Both the position numbers and the translations under genes were made by a program. This document shows, one piece after another, positions 41,828 through 52,193 of a stretch of 64,000 nt of DNA. The notes below the pieces were generated by a model. The model was given only the letters and a program-made list of their open reading frames with translations. It did no database searches and was not told the origin of the DNA. Location of the stretch: assembly GCF_000759835.1 (NCBI RefSeq), contig NZ_BBNB01000015.1, positions 78,473 to 142,472 on the forward strand, written 5' to 3'. Source of the DNA: Citrobacter sedlakii NBRC 105722 (GTDB taxonomy: Bacteria; Pseudomonadota; Gammaproteobacteria; Enterobacterales; Enterobacteriaceae). Each line of letters opens with the position of its first letter. Within the stretch, counting starts at the first letter, position 1.

Positions 41828-42032
41828 CCTTGTGTTAACTCCGCCAGTAAATTGCGACACGAAAATGCATAACCAAACGCGAAATCCGCCTGGTTGCGCA
41901 AAGAGTGAGTGCATACTACCAAATCAGGTGTATCTGGCAATTTATTGCGTTGAATCGACGTCACGTTTCAATTAGCGAGTATAGTCTTCAGGAATCATTT
42001 TCCAATCCACTACGCAACATTGAGGACAGGTT

Positions 42033-43007
42033 ATGCAGGCTTTGATATTGGAACAGCAGGACGGTAAAACCCTCGCATCCGTGCAGACGCTTGAAGAAAG
42101 CCGGTTGCCGGAAGGCGATGTTACCGTGGACGTGCACTGGTCCAGTCTGAACTACAAAGATGCGCTCGCGATCACCGGAAAGGGAAAAATCATTCGTCAT
42201 TTTCCGATGATTCCTGGAATTGATTTCGCTGGCACTGTGCGCACAAGCGAGGATCCGCGTTTTCATGCCGGTCAGGACGTTTTACTGACCGGATGGGGCG
42301 TTGGCGAGAATCATTGGGGCGGTCTGGCCGAGCAGGCGCGCGTCAAAGCGGACTGGCTGGTGGCGATGCCGAAAGGCCTGGATAGCCGTAAGGCAATGGT
42401 GATCGGTACGGCGGGCTTCACCGCCATGCTCTGCGTAATGGCTCTGGAAGAGGCCGGTATCCGTCCTGAAGATGGCGAAATCGTGGTGACCGGCGCCAGC
42501 GGCGGCGTGGGCAGTACGGCTGTCGCCCTGTTGCATAAGCTGGGTTATCAGGTCGTTGCCGTATCGGGTCGTGAAAGCACCCATACTTATCTGAAACAAC
42601 TTGGCGCCCAGCGCATTTTGGGACGCGACGAGTTCGCTGAGTCTCGCCCGCTGGAAAAACAGCTGTGGGCAGGCGCGGTGGATACCGTTGGCGATAAGGT
42701 GCTGGCAAAAGTTCTGGCACAGATGAACTACGGGGGTTGCGTGGCGGCCTGTGGCCTGGCGGGCGGTTTTGCCCTGCCGACAACGGTGATGCCGTTTATT
42801 CTGCGCAACGTGCGTTTGCAGGGTGTGGATTCCGTGATGACGCCGCCCGCCCGCCGCGCCCAGGCCTGGGAACGACTGGTTCGTGACCTGCCGGAAAGCT
42901 TCTACGCGCAAGCCACAACGGAGATCGCGCTGGCCGACGCGCCGAAATTCGCCGACGCCATCATGAACAATCAGGTTCAGGGCCGTACGCTGGTTAAGGT
43001 TAAATAA
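42033..43007 (+). CDS. acuI: NADPH-dependent acrylyl-CoA reductase AcuI (YhdH)
   Basis: Medium-chain reductase of the quinone-oxidoreductase group that reduces toxic acrylyl-CoA to propionyl-CoA with NADPH. The 324 residues equal E. coli YhdH. The Rossmann motif VTGASGGVGS lies near residues 153-162, followed by the NADPH-phosphate-binding SGRES. It is zinc-free in family members. It is divergent from csrD and stands as its own unit. Confidence 0.95.
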   Translation: MQALILEQQDGKTLASVQTLEESRLPEGDVTVDVHWSSLNYKDALAITGKGKIIRHFPMIPGIDFAGTVRTSEDPRFHAGQDVLLTGWGVGENHWGGLAEQARVKADWLVAMPKGLDSRKAMVIGTAGFTAMLCVMALEEAGIRPEDGEIVVTGASGGVGSTAVALLHKLGYQVVAVSGRESTHTYLKQLGAQRILGRDEFAESRPLEKQLWAGAVDTVGDKVLAKVLAQMNYGGCVAACGLAGGFALPTTVMPFILRNVRLQGVDSVMTPPARRAQAWERLVRDLPESFYAQATTEIALADAPKFADAIMNNQVQGRTLVKVK

Positions 43008-43112
43008 GCCGTAGCGCTGCAAAAATTTACATTTAAATAACGAAATTTCTCAGCGCATTGACAGACTCCCTGCCATAGTAACTACGCGTTACGCGTATGC
43101 CGGGAGTCTGTT

Positions 43113-44117
43113 ATGAAAAAATACCGTCCACTTACTGAAGCCGATGTCACCGCCGAATCGGCTTTTTTTATGCATCGCCGCCAGGTGCTTAAAGCCCTGG
43201 GCATCAGCGCTGCCGCCCTCTCGCTCCCTACAACGGCGCAGGCCGATCTGTTGGGATGGTTTAAAGGCAACGATCGCCCCCCCGCGCCTGCCGGAAAGCC
43301 GCTCGACTTCAGTAAACCCAGCGAGTGGCAAAACAGCCTGCCCTTAACGCCGGAAGATAAGGTCACTGGCTATAACAACTTCTATGAATTCGGACTGGAT
43401 AAAGCCGATCCGGCGGCCAATGCCGGCAGCATGAAAACCGATCCCTGGACGCTGAAAATCAGCGGAGAGGTCGCTAAACCCCTGACGCTGGACCACGACG
43501 CCTTAACCACCCGCTTTCCTTTAGAAGAACGCATTTACCGGATGCGCTGCGTCGAGGCCTGGTCAATGGTGGTACCGTGGATTGGCTTTCCTTTACATAA
43601 GCTGCTCGCGCTTGTCGAACCCACCAGCAATGCCCGTTATGTGGCGTTCGAGACGCTTTACGCGCCGGACGATATGCCGGGACAAAAAGATCGTTTTATC
43701 GGCGGCGGGTTGAAGTATCCCTACGTTGAAGGCCTGCGGCTTGACGAAGCCATGCACCCGCTTACCCTGCTCACCGTTGGCGTCTACGGTAAAGCGCTAC
43801 CGCCGCAAAACGGCGCGCCCATCCGTCTGACAGTGCCGTGGAAATATGGCTTCAAAGGCATTAAATCGATCGTTAGCATCAAACTCACCCGCGAACGACC
43901 GCCGACCACCTGGAATCTCGCCGCCCCGGATGAGTACGGTTTTTACGCCAACGTGAATCCGCACGTCGATCATCCGCGCTGGTCGCAGGCCACGGAGCGA
44001 TTTATCGGTACGGGCGGGATCCTTGACGTTAAGCGCCAGCCGACCTTGCTGTTCAACGGCTATGGCGAGCAGGTGGCGTCGTTATACCGGGGACTGGATC
44101 TGCGGGAGAACATATAA
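43113..44117 (+). CDS. msrP: Periplasmic methionine-sulfoxide reductase catalytic subunit MsrP
   Basis: Molybdopterin enzyme (formerly YedY) that repairs oxidised methionines in periplasmic proteins. The 334 residues have a Tat signal with the twin arginine R22-R23 ([10 protein letters not shown]) and a cleavage site near AQA|DLL. The molybdenum ligand is C146 (MRCVEAWS). The msrQ start follows the stop codon directly, so the pair is an operon. In E. coli K-12 msrPQ is elsewhere on the chromosome; here it sits between acuI and accB. Confidence 0.97.
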   Translation: MKKYRPLTEADVTAESAFFMHRRQVLKALGISAAALSLPTTAQADLLGWFKGNDRPPAPAGKPLDFSKPSEWQNSLPLTPEDKVTGYNNFYEFGLDKADPAANAGSMKTDPWTLKISGEVAKPLTLDHDALTTRFPLEERIYRMRCVEAWSMVVPWIGFPLHKLLALVEPTSNARYVAFETLYAPDDMPGQKDRFIGGGLKYPYVEGLRLDEAMHPLTLLTVGVYGKALPPQNGAPIRLTVPWKYGFKGIKSIVSIKLTRERPPTTWNLAAPDEYGFYANVNPHVDHPRWSQATERFIGTGGILDVKRQPTLLFNGYGEQVASLYRGLDLRENI

Positions 44118-44717
44118 GTGCGGCTGAATGCAAAACAGATTACCTGGCTGAAAATCCTCCTTCACCTGGCGGGGATTGTGCCGTTGCTTTGGCTGTTCTG
44201 GGCAATTAACAGCGGCGGGTTAAGCGCCGATCCGGTGAAAGATATTCAGCATTTTACCGGTAGGACCGCTCTGAAATTTCTCCTGGCGACCTTGTTGGTC
44301 ACGCCGCTGGCGCGTTACGCTAAACAGCCCTTATTGATACGCACGCGGCGTTTGCTGGGGCTATGGTGTTTTGCCTGGGCCACGCTGCATTTAACCAGCT
44401 ATGCGCTGTTGGAGCTGGGCATTCAGAATCTGGGTTTACTGGGCCGCGAATTGATTACGCGCCCGTATTTGACGCTGGGCATTATCAGCTGGCTTATTTT
44501 GCTGGCGCTGACGCTGACCTCCACGCAGGCGGCGCAGCGCAAGCTGGGCAAACGCTGGCAATTGCTGCATAACGTCGTCTATCTGGTGGCGATCCTCGCC
44601 CCTTTACATTATCTCTGGTCAGTGAAGGTTTTATCCCCGCAACCCGTTATTTACGCCCTGCTGGCGCTGGCGCTTTTAGCCTGCCGTTACAAGAAGTTTC
44701 GCCAGTGGTGGCGCTAG
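44118..44717 (+). CDS. msrQ: MsrPQ haem-binding membrane subunit MsrQ
   Basis: Inner-membrane b-haem protein (formerly YedZ) that passes electrons from the quinone pool or a flavin reductase to MsrP. The 199 residues contain six hydrophobic segments and histidines suited to haem binding, for example in ATLHLTSY and LLHNVVY. The GTG start adjoins the msrP stop with no gap, which indicates translational coupling. Length equals the usual 199-211. Confidence 0.95.
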   Translation: MRLNAKQITWLKILLHLAGIVPLLWLFWAINSGGLSADPVKDIQHFTGRTALKFLLATLLVTPLARYAKQPLLIRTRRLLGLWCFAWATLHLTSYALLELGIQNLGLLGRELITRPYLTLGIISWLILLALTLTSTQAAQRKLGKRWQLLHNVVYLVAILAPLHYLWSVKVLSPQPVIYALLALALLACRYKKFRQWWR

Positions 44718-45100
44718 TTCAGCGAAGTGTGCTGTCGGTTACAAAACGCAGAGACTCAGATGTTATTTACGTGTTAGCGGTTGATTATCTTCCCTGATAA
44801 GACCAGTATTTAGCTGCCAATTGCTACGAAATCGTTATAATGTGCGACCCTGACCTCCCGAAAGGCGTTTTTAAGCCGCTGAAAGGGTGACAATCGCGCT
44901 TTGAAGGTATATTTTGTTTTTTGCCGGAGGATTGCCGCAAATCGCAGCATTTTAACCGACAAGTCTCACTTGAGGCGTAAAGGCGAAATAGACCGACGTC
45001 CTGACAGGCAAACGCGCTGTTGCCGTTGGGACTCACGCTTTACAGACAGCGGTAACCCCTCTGTCACAATCACACTAAACAAAGAGTACGGAACCCACTC
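44718..45100 (+). promoter_or_regulatory. accBC promoter and long leader region
   Basis: A 383-bp gene-free stretch ahead of accB. A perfect TATAAT at 44836-44841 is a likely -10 box, with no clear -35 at the usual distance. It would give an accB leader of roughly 255 nt. E. coli accBC likewise has a long leader and is repressed by AccB and tuned to growth rate. The reading frames in this stretch show no conserved protein. Confidence 0.6.
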
Positions 45101-45568
45101 ATGGATATTCGTAAGATTAAAAAACTGATCGAGCTGGTTGAAGAATCAGGCATCTCCGAACTGGAAATTTCTGAAGGCGAAGAATCTGTACGCATCAGTC
45201 GTGCAGCGCCGGCAGGCAGCTTCCCGGTTATGCAACAGGCTTACGCTGCGCCAGTGATGCAGCAGCAACCGGCTCTGTCTAACGCAGTTGCTCCGGCAGC
45301 AGAAGCGCCGGCAGCCGCCGCAGCGGAAATCAGTGGTCACATCGTACGTTCCCCAATGGTTGGTACTTTCTACCGCACCCCGAGCCCGGACGCCAAAGCG
45401 TTCATCGAAGTGGGTCAGAAAGTCAACGTCGGCGATACCCTGTGCATCGTCGAAGCCATGAAAATGATGAACCAGATCGAAGCAGACAAATCAGGTACTG
45501 TGAAAGCGATCCTGGTCGAAAGTGGTCAGCCGGTAGAATTTGACGAGCCGCTGGTCGTCATCGAGTAA
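45101..45568 (+). CDS. accB: Biotin carboxyl carrier protein of acetyl-CoA carboxylase
   Basis: Carries carboxyl-biotin between the AccC and AccAD steps that make malonyl-CoA for fatty-acid synthesis. The 155 residues have an N-terminal dimerisation region, an Ala/Pro/Gln-rich linker (about 40-75) and the biotinyl domain, in which K121 of the EAMKM motif is biotinylated by BirA. accC starts 10 bases after the stop. One residue shorter than E. coli BCCP, in the linker. Confidence 0.98.
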
Positions 45569-45578
45569 CGAGGCGAAC

Positions 45579-46928
45579 ATGCTGGATAAAATTGTTATCG
45601 CCAACCGTGGCGAGATTGCACTGCGTATTCTTCGTGCCTGTAAAGAACTGGGCATCAAGACCGTGGCCGTGCACTCCAGCGCGGACCGCGATTTAAAACA
45701 CGTATTGCTGGCGGATGAGACGGTCTGTATTGGCCCGGCTCCGTCCGTAAAAAGTTATCTGAACATCCCGGCGATCATCAGCGCCGCCGAAATCACCGGC
45801 GCGGTCGCGATTCACCCGGGTTACGGCTTCCTCTCTGAGAACGCCAACTTTGCCGAGCAGGTTGAACGTTCCGGCTTTATCTTCATCGGCCCGAAAGCCG
45901 ACACTATTCGCCTGATGGGCGACAAAGTGTCTGCGATTACCGCCATGAAGAAAGCAGGCGTACCGACTGTACCGGGTTCTGACGGCCCGCTGACCGATGA
46001 TATGGATGCGAACCGCGCCCATGCGAAACGCATCGGTTACCCGGTGATCATCAAAGCCTCCGGCGGCGGCGGCGGTCGCGGTATGCGCGTGGTGCGCAGC
46101 GATGCTGAACTGGCGCAGTCCATTTCCATGACCAAGGCGGAAGCGAAAGCGGCTTTCAGCAATGACATGGTGTACATGGAGAAATACCTCGAAAACCCAC
46201 GCCACATCGAAATTCAGGTGCTGGCTGACGGTCAGGGGAACGCGATCTATCTGGCGGAACGTGACTGCTCCATGCAGCGTCGTCACCAGAAAGTCGTCGA
46301 AGAAGCGCCAGCGCCGGGCATTACCCCGGAACTGCGTCGTTACATCGGCGAGCGTTGCGCGAAAGCGTGCGTCGATATCGGCTATCGCGGGGCGGGTACC
46401 TTTGAGTTCCTGTTCGAAAACGGCGAGTTCTACTTCATTGAGATGAATACCCGTATTCAGGTTGAACATCCGGTTACCGAAATGATTACCGGCGTCGATC
46501 TGATCAAAGAACAACTGCGTATCGCAGCCGGTCAGCCCCTGTCCATCAAACAGGAAGAAGTTGTGGTTCGCGGCCATGCGGTGGAATGCCGTATCAACGC
46601 CGAAGACCCGAATACCTTCCTGCCAAGCCCCGGCAAAATCACGCGTTTCCATGCGCCTGGCGGTTTTGGCGTGCGCTGGGAGTCCCATATCTACGCCGGT
46701 TACACCGTACCGCCGTACTATGATTCCATGATCGGCAAGCTCATCTGCTACGGCGAAAACCGTGACGTGGCGATTGCCCGCATGAAGAACGCCCTGCAGG
46801 AGCTGATCATCGACGGTATCAAAACCAACGTTGATTTGCAGACCCGCATTATGAACGACGAGCACTTCCAGAATGGTGGCACGAACATCCACTACCTGGA
46901 GAAAAAACTCGGTCTGAACGAGAAGTAA
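45579..46928 (+). CDS. accC: Biotin carboxylase subunit of acetyl-CoA carboxylase
   Basis: ATP-dependent carboxylation of biotin on AccB. The 449 residues equal E. coli AccC and have the ATP-grasp architecture. The Gly-rich loop [11 protein letters not shown] lies near 159-169, and the catalytic region [14 protein letters not shown] lies near 288-301. I chose ATG 45579, with a GAGGCGAAC spacer upstream; the frame extends upstream only inside accB. A clear terminator follows at 46947-46970. Confidence 0.98.
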   Translation: MLDKIVIANRGEIALRILRACKELGIKTVAVHSSADRDLKHVLLADETVCIGPAPSVKSYLNIPAIISAAEITGAVAIHPGYGFLSENANFAEQVERSGFIFIGPKADTIRLMGDKVSAITAMKKAGVPTVPGSDGPLTDDMDANRAHAKRIGYPVIIKASGGGGGRGMRVVRSDAELAQSISMTKAEAKAAFSNDMVYMEKYLENPRHIEIQVLADGQGNAIYLAERDCSMQRRHQKVVEEAPAPGITPELRRYIGERCAKACVDIGYRGAGTFEFLFENGEFYFIEMNTRIQVEHPVTEMITGVDLIKEQLRIAAGQPLSIKQEEVVVRGHAVECRINAEDPNTFLPSPGKITRFHAPGGFGVRWESHIYAGYTVPPYYDSMIGKLICYGENRDVAIARMKNALQELIIDGIKTNVDLQTRIMNDEHFQNGGTNIHYLEKKLGLNEK

Positions 46929-46943
46929 GTCAGCGTTAATGCG

Positions 46944-46970
46944 AAAAGGCCGGGCAACCCGGCCTTTTTT
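46944..46970 (+). terminator. Rho-independent terminator of accBC
   Basis: AAAGGCCGGG and CCCGGCCTTT form a 10-bp stem with a 3-nt loop followed by a T run, 15 bases after the accC stop. Confidence 0.93.
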
Positions 46971-47036
46971 ATTTCTGGGGATCGCCAGGCCCCATCATGT
47001 ACAATCCCCGCTTTCTTCATCCACAAGGGACAAAAA

Positions 47037-47279
47037 ATGGACAAACGTTTTGTTCAGGCCCATAAAGAAGCGCGCTGGGCGCTGTGGCTGACCCTTCTTT
47101 ATCTTGCTGCATGGTTAGTGACCGCTTACTTACCCGGCGTGACGCCGGGTTTCACCGGGCTGCCCCATTGGTTTGAGATGGCCTGCCTGTTGACGCCGCT
47201 GATCTTCATTCTGCTGTGCTGGGCAATGGTAAAATTTATCTATCGCGACATTCCGCTGGAGGATGACGATGCAGCTTGA
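47037..47279 (+). CDS. yhdT: Small membrane protein YhdT (DUF997)
   Basis: An 80-residue inner-membrane protein with two membrane segments (about 16-35 and 45-68), orthologous to E. coli YhdT. Small DUF997 proteins sit next to panF and related sodium:solute symporters, which suggests a helper subunit, but the function is not proven. The end overlaps the panF start by 11 bases, so the two are translationally coupled. Confidence 0.92.
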   Translation: MDKRFVQAHKEARWALWLTLLYLAAWLVTAYLPGVTPGFTGLPHWFEMACLLTPLIFILLCWAMVKFIYRDIPLEDDDAA

Positions 47280-48720
47280 AGTCATTCTGCCGCTGGTTGC
47301 CTACCTGGTTGTGGTATTTGCCATTTCTGTTTATGCCATGCGTAAAAGGCAGACCGGCTCATTTCTGAATGAATATTTCCTCGGCAGCCGCTCAATGGGC
47401 GGGGTTGTGCTGGCCATGACCCTGACCGCGACCTATATCAGCGCCAGTTCATTTATTGGTGGCCCGGGCGCCGCCTACAAATACGGGCTGGGCTGGGTTC
47501 TGCTGGCAATGATTCAGCTCCCCGCTGTCTGGCTCTCGCTGGGCGTCCTCGGTAAAAAGTTCGCCATTCTCGCGCGCCGTTATAATGCCGTGACCCTTAA
47601 TGACATGCTGTTTGCCCGCTACCAAAGCCGACTGCTGGTGTGGCTGGCGAGTCTCAGCCTGCTGGTGGCCTTTGTCGGGGCGATGACAGTGCAGTTCATC
47701 GGCGGCGCGCGGCTGCTGGAAACGGCGGCGGGTATTCCTTACGAAACCGGGCTGCTGATTTTCGGGGTCAGTATCGCGCTGTACACCGCCTTTGGCGGCT
47801 TTCGCGCCAGCGTGCTGAACGACACCTTGCAAGGGTTGGTGATGCTTATTGGTACGATCGTTCTGCTGGTCGGTATCGTGTACGCCGCAGGCGGTTTAGG
47901 ACACGCGGTTGCAACCCTCGAGGCCATTAATCCGCAACTGATCTCCCCTCGGGGGGCGGATGATATCCTGTCTCCCGCCTTTATGACCTCGTTCTGGGTG
48001 TTGGTGTGCTTTGGCGTGATCGGGCTGCCGCATACGGCGGTACGCTGTATTTCGTATAAAGACAGCAAGGCCGTGCATCGCGGGATGATCATCGGCACCA
48101 TCGTGGTCGCGATCCTGATGTTCGGGATGCACCTTGCGGGCGCGCTGGGACGCGCGGTGATCCCGGACCTGACGGTGCCGGATCTGGTGATTCCCACCCT
48201 GATGGTCAAGGTGTTGCCGCCTTTCGCTGCCGGGATCTTCCTGGCTGCGCCAATGGCGGCGATTATGTCGACGATCAATGCGCAATTGCTGCAGAGTTCC
48301 GCTACGATCATTAAAGATCTCTACCTCAATATTCGCCCGGATCACGCGGAAAATGAGACGCGGCTGAAGCGTATGTCCGCGGCGATCACCTTGATCCTGG
48401 GAGCGCTGTTATTGCTGGCGGCCTGGAAGCCGCCAGAGATGATTATCTGGCTGAATCTGCTGGCGTTTGGCGGACTGGAAGCGGTATTCCTGTGGCCTCT
48501 GGTGCTTGGGCTGTACTGGGAGCGCGCAAACGCAACCGGGGCGTTGAGCGCGATGATCGTCGGTGGTGGGCTATACGCCATCCTCGCCACCCTGAATATT
48601 CAGTATCAGGGCTTTCACCCGATAGTGCCCTCGCTACTGCTAAGTCTGCTGGCCTTTCTGGTCGGAAACCGTTTCGGTTCCCCCGCACCACAGGCCGCCG
48701 TATTGTCTACTGATAAATAA
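47269..48720 (+). CDS. panF: Sodium/pantothenate symporter
   Basis: Sodium-coupled pantothenate (vitamin B5) importer of the SSS family. The 483 residues equal E. coli PanF and contain about 12-13 membrane segments. I chose ATG 47269 because GGAGG (47258-47262) lies 6 bases upstream; ATG 47263 abuts the ribosome site. The signature region [13 protein letters not shown] is present around residue 180. It lies within a yhdT-panF-prmA run, and prmA starts 11 bases after its stop. Confidence 0.97.
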   Translation: MQLEVILPLVAYLVVVFAISVYAMRKRQTGSFLNEYFLGSRSMGGVVLAMTLTATYISASSFIGGPGAAYKYGLGWVLLAMIQLPAVWLSLGVLGKKFAILARRYNAVTLNDMLFARYQSRLLVWLASLSLLVAFVGAMTVQFIGGARLLETAAGIPYETGLLIFGVSIALYTAFGGFRASVLNDTLQGLVMLIGTIVLLVGIVYAAGGLGHAVATLEAINPQLISPRGADDILSPAFMTSFWVLVCFGVIGLPHTAVRCISYKDSKAVHRGMIIGTIVVAILMFGMHLAGALGRAVIPDLTVPDLVIPTLMVKVLPPFAAGIFLAAPMAAIMSTINAQLLQSSATIIKDLYLNIRPDHAENETRLKRMSAAITLILGALLLLAAWKPPEMIIWLNLLAFGGLEAVFLWPLVLGLYWERANATGALSAMIVGGGLYAILATLNIQYQGFHPIVPSLLLSLLAFLVGNRFGSPAPQAAVLSTDK

Positions 48721-48731
48721 AGAGTTTTGCC

Positions 48732-49613
48732 ATGCCATGGATCCAATTAAAACTGAATACCACCGGTGCGAATGCGGAAGATCTGAGTGATGCGTTAATG
48801 GAAGCAGGCGCTGTTTCCATTACCTTCCAGGATACCCACGACACGCCGGTTTTCGAGCCATTGCCGGGCGAAACCCGCCTGTGGGGCGACACTGACGTGA
48901 TCGGCCTGTTTGACGCCGAGACGGACATGAAAGAGGTGGTCGCGATTCTCGAGAATCATCCGCTGCTTGGCGCGGGTTTTGCCCATAAAATCGAACAGTT
49001 AGAAGATAAAGACTGGGAGCGCGAATGGATGGAAAACTTCCACCCGATGCGCTTTGGCGAACGCCTGTGGATCTGCCCCAGCTGGCGTGAAGTCCCCGAC
49101 GAAAACGCGGTCAACGTCATGCTCGACCCGGGACTGGCGTTCGGCACCGGTACACATCCAACGACCTCCCTGTGCCTGCAATGGCTGGACAGCCTCGATT
49201 TAACCGGTAAAACCGTGATCGACTTCGGCTGTGGCTCCGGCATTCTGGCGATTGCGGCGCTGAAGCTTGGGGCGGCGAAAGCCATCGGCGTGGACATTGA
49301 TCCGCAGGCGATTCAGGCCAGTCGCGACAACGCCGAACGTAACGGCGTTTCCGATCGCCTGGCGCTTTACCTGCCGCAGGATCAACCAGAAGCCCTGAAA
49401 GCCGACGTGGTGGTCGCTAATATCCTTGCTGGCCCGTTACGCGAGCTGGCGCCGTTAATCAGCGTCCTGCCCGTTACAGGCGGTTTGCTGGGCCTTTCCG
49501 GTATCCTCGCCAGCCAGGCGGAAAGCGTCTGCGAAGCCTATGCCGATCTCTTCGCCCTCGATCCGGTAGTGGAAAAAGAGGAGTGGTGCCGGATCACCGG
49601 AATAAAACAGTAA
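48732..49613 (+). CDS. prmA: Ribosomal protein L11 methyltransferase
   Basis: Trimethylates several amino groups of ribosomal protein L11 using S-adenosylmethionine. The 293 residues equal E. coli PrmA. The N-terminal domain recognises L11. The SAM-binding motif DFGCGSGIL is at residues 164-172, and the catalytic-region motif [10 protein letters not shown] follows. It is placed directly after panF, with a clear terminator behind it. Confidence 0.97.
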   Translation: MPWIQLKLNTTGANAEDLSDALMEAGAVSITFQDTHDTPVFEPLPGETRLWGDTDVIGLFDAETDMKEVVAILENHPLLGAGFAHKIEQLEDKDWEREWMENFHPMRFGERLWICPSWREVPDENAVNVMLDPGLAFGTGTHPTTSLCLQWLDSLDLTGKTVIDFGCGSGILAIAALKLGAAKAIGVDIDPQAIQASRDNAERNGVSDRLALYLPQDQPEALKADVVVANILAGPLRELAPLISVLPVTGGLLGLSGILASQAESVCEAYADLFALDPVVEKEEWCRITGIKQ

Positions 49614-49628
49614 TCCCTTTTTTCAATA

Positions 49629-49652
49629 TGGCCTGTTAGCAGGCCTTTTTTT
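49629..49652 (+). terminator. Rho-independent terminator of prmA
   Basis: GGCCTG paired with CAGGCC around a 4-nt loop and followed by seven T lies 16 bases after the prmA stop. Confidence 0.9.
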
Positions 49653-49755
49653 CGGCTTTTTACCTCTTCTCCATCGCCTTCCATTCGCTAAAATAGTGAC
49701 GTAACCAATTGAAGTTACACATATAAAAATCATATACATTCATTGGAAGAATACG

Positions 49756-50496
49756 ATGAACCATTCTTTGAGCAAGGCAGCGCTTCTGGCGCTAAGTATC
49801 ATGCCGTTTACGGCACTGGCCTCACACTGGACCTATGAAGGCGAAGGCGCCCCGGAGCACTGGGGTACGCTGAGTGAGGAATATAAAACCTGTCAGACAG
49901 GAATGAATCAGTCCCCTGTTAATATCGACCATACGGTCAATGCCCATTTGAGTCCGCTGGCTACCCACTATGTTGATGGCCCTGTCACGCTGATCAACAA
50001 CGGGCATACCATTCAGGCCGGGTTAAAATCCACCACTGCGGATACCGTAACGATCGATGGCCAACCATTCACGTTGCAGCAGTTTCACTTCCATGCGCCG
50101 AGCGAAAACACCGTTCACGGTAAGCATTACGCCATGGAGATGCATCTGGTGCATAAAGATGCGAAAGGGGCGATTACCGTCGTCGCCGTCATGTTCGACA
50201 AAGGCGCCGCCAATAGCGAGCTGGAAAAGCTGTGGGCGACGATGCCGGAAAAAGCCGCTCAGGACGTCAAGATTACCACCCAGATGGACCTGAACGCGCT
50301 GTTGCCAAAAGAGAAATCTTACTGGCGTTTCAGCGGCTCTCTGACCACACCGCCCTGCTCTGAAGGCGTGACCTGGATCGTTCTTAAGCATCCGCTGACC
50401 CTCTCTGCGGCACAGCTGGAGAAGTTCAGCCACACCATGCACCATGACAATAGCCGCCCGGCACAGCCGCTGAATGGCCGCGTGGTGGTTGAGTAA
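49756..50496 (+). CDS. cah: Periplasmic alpha-type carbonic anhydrase
   Basis: Interconverts carbon dioxide and bicarbonate. The 246 residues begin with a Sec signal peptide (cleavage near ALA|SHW, residue 22), so it acts in the periplasm. The alpha-class zinc ligands are H111, H113 (FHFHAPSEN) and H130 (MEMHLVH). The gate-keeping threonine is in SLTTPPCSEG, and C46 and C201 can form the usual disulfide. E. coli K-12 has no alpha-class enzyme here. A stable hairpin follows the gene at 50555-50581. Confidence 0.95.
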   Translation: MNHSLSKAALLALSIMPFTALASHWTYEGEGAPEHWGTLSEEYKTCQTGMNQSPVNIDHTVNAHLSPLATHYVDGPVTLINNGHTIQAGLKSTTADTVTIDGQPFTLQQFHFHAPSENTVHGKHYAMEMHLVHKDAKGAITVVAVMFDKGAANSELEKLWATMPEKAAQDVKITTQMDLNALLPKEKSYWRFSGSLTTPPCSEGVTWIVLKHPLTLSAAQLEKFSHTMHHDNSRPAQPLNGRVVVE

Positions 50497-50554
50497 ACGA
50501 CGACACGGTAAACGTTCATGCCTGAAATGAGAGCATAGTCACACTATGACCTGC

Positions 50555-50581
50555 TAATCTGCTGGTTAATTCAGCAGATTA
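50555..50581 (+). terminator. Hairpin after cah
   Basis: TAATCTGCTG pairs perfectly with CAGCAGATTA across a 7-nt loop, about 58 bases after the cah stop. Only a short T-rich stretch follows. It probably ends the cah transcript before the dusB-fis promoter. Confidence 0.65.
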
Positions 50582-50754
50582 TCTTGTCAGCTTCTGTGGT
50601 ATCGAAGAAAAAATGAGAAGTTACGCAAAATAATACGCGTACAGAAATTCGACACATTTTTTTAATTTAATGATTTATAAAGCTAATTATTCAAGTCACC
50701 TTCGTTTAACGGTGATTCTTTGATCCATCTCAGAGGATTGGTCAAAGTTTGGCC

Positions 50755-50783
50755 TTTCATCTCGTGCAAAAAATGCGTAATAT
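50755..50783 (+). promoter_or_regulatory. dusB-fis promoter with GC-rich discriminator
   Basis: TTTCAT (-35, 50755-50760) and TAATAT (-10, 50778-50783) are 17 bp apart and are followed by the GC-rich stretch ACGCCGCC. The E. coli fis promoter has the same elements. The GC-rich discriminator makes it responsive to ppGpp/DksA and starting-nucleotide supply, which fits the burst of Fis in early exponential growth. The 326-bp gap upstream also holds the cah hairpin and AT-rich DNA where Fis and CRP bind in E. coli. Confidence 0.85.
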
Positions 50784-50822
50784 ACGCCGCCTTGCAGTCA
50801 CAGTATGGTCATTTCTTAACTC

Positions 50823-51788
50823 ATGCGCATCAGACAATACCAGCTCAGAAATCGCCTGATCGCAGCGCCAATGGCTGGCATCACTGACAGACCCTTTCGG
50901 ACGCTGTGCTACGAGATGGGAGCAGGATTGACCGTATCCGAGATGATGTCTTCTAACCCGCAGGTTTGGGAAAGCGACAAGTCCCGGCTACGGATGGTGC
51001 ACGTTGATGAGCCAGGAATTCGCACGGTGCAAATTGCCGGTAGCGACCCTGTTGAGATGGCCGATGCCGCACGTATCAACGTGGAAAGCGGCGCCCAGAT
51101 TATTGATATCAATATGGGGTGTCCGGCTAAAAAAGTGAATCGCAAGCTCGCAGGTTCAGCCCTCTTGCAGTACCCGGAATTAGTGAAGTCAATACTAACC
51201 GAGGTCGTCAGAGCAGTGGACGTTCCTGTCACCCTGAAGATTCGCACCGGCTGGGCTCCGGAACACCGTAACTGCGTAGAGATTGCCCAACTGGCTGAAG
51301 ACTGTGGCATTCAGGCTCTGACCATTCATGGACGCACCCGCGCCTGTTTGTTCAATGGAGATGCTGAGTACGACAGTATTCGGGCAGTTAAGCAGAAAGT
51401 TTCCATTCCGATTATCGCGAATGGCGACATTACTGACCCGCTTAAAGCCAGAGCTGTGCTCGACTATACGGGGGCTGATGCCCTGATGATAGGCCGCGCA
51501 GCTCAGGGAAGACCCTGGATCTTCCGGGAAATCCAGCATTATCTGGACACTGGGGAGCTGCTGTCCCCCCTGCCTTTGGCAGAGGTTAAGCGCTTGCTTT
51601 GTGCGCATGTTCGGGAATTGCATGACTTTTATGGCCAGGCAAAAGGGTACCGAATTGCGCGTAAACACGTCTCCTGGTATCTCCAGGAGCACGCTCCAAA
51701 TGACCAGTTTCGGCGCACATTCAACGCCATTGAGGATGCCAGCGAACAGCTGGAGGCGTTGGAGGCATACTTCGAAAATTTTGCGTAA
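50823..51788 (+). CDS. dusB: tRNA-dihydrouridine synthase B
   Basis: FMN- and NADPH-dependent enzyme that makes dihydrouridine at position 17 of tRNAs. The 321 residues equal E. coli DusB. The catalytic cysteine is C100 (NMGCPAKK) and the FMN barrel begins with the APMAGITD motif (15-22). It is the first gene of the dusB-fis operon, 23 bases before fis. A known role of its mRNA is to help fis translation. Confidence 0.97.
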   Translation: MRIRQYQLRNRLIAAPMAGITDRPFRTLCYEMGAGLTVSEMMSSNPQVWESDKSRLRMVHVDEPGIRTVQIAGSDPVEMADAARINVESGAQIIDINMGCPAKKVNRKLAGSALLQYPELVKSILTEVVRAVDVPVTLKIRTGWAPEHRNCVEIAQLAEDCGIQALTIHGRTRACLFNGDAEYDSIRAVKQKVSIPIIANGDITDPLKARAVLDYTGADALMIGRAAQGRPWIFREIQHYLDTGELLSPLPLAEVKRLLCAHVRELHDFYGQAKGYRIARKHVSWYLQEHAPNDQFRRTFNAIEDASEQLEALEAYFENFA

Positions 51789-51811
51789 TGAAATAAAGAG
51801 CTGACAGAACT

Positions 51812-52108
51812 ATGTTCGAACAACGCGTAAATTCTGACGTACTGACCGTTTCTACCGTTAACTCTCAGGATCAGGTAACTCAAAAGCCCCTGCGTGACTC
51901 GGTTAAACAGGCACTGAAGAACTATTTTGCTCAACTGAACGGTCAGGATGTTAATGACCTCTATGAGCTGGTACTGGCTGAAGTTGAACAGCCCCTGTTG
52001 GACATGGTGATGCAATACACCCGCGGTAACCAGACCCGTGCTGCTCTGATGATGGGCATCAACCGTGGTACGCTGCGTAAAAAATTGAAAAAATACGGCA
52101 TGAACTGA
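51812..52108 (+). CDS. fis: Nucleoid-associated protein Fis
   Basis: DNA-bending regulator that activates rRNA and tRNA promoters and supports site-specific inversion and phage lambda excision. The 98 residues appear the same as E. coli Fis: the N-terminal beta-hairpin arm, four helices and the C-terminal helix-turn-helix [20 protein letters not shown]. It is expressed from the promoter ahead of dusB. A terminator follows at 52136-52167. Confidence 0.99.
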
Positions 52109-52135
52109 TACTAATCAGTTAACTGTCTGATATAA

Positions 52136-52169
52136 AAGGCGCTACTCGGCATGGGGAAGCGCCTTTTTT
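52136..52169 (+). terminator. Rho-independent terminator of dusB-fis
   Basis: AAAGGCGCT paired with AGCGCCTTT across a loop of about 12 nt, with a T run, lies 27 bases after the fis stop. Confidence 0.88.
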
Positions 52170-52193
52170 ATACGCATTTCTTGTGGAGTAGAG

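Noticed and set aside
44824..45036. Possible 70-residue minus-strand protein upstream of accB
   Set aside because: It covers the accB promoter and leader; no start signal and no conserved sequence.
45693..46892. Long open frame of 399 codons antisense to accC
   Set aside because: It lies wholly opposite accC, has no ribosome site or family resemblance, and its amino-acid make-up follows from GC-rich third codon positions of accC.
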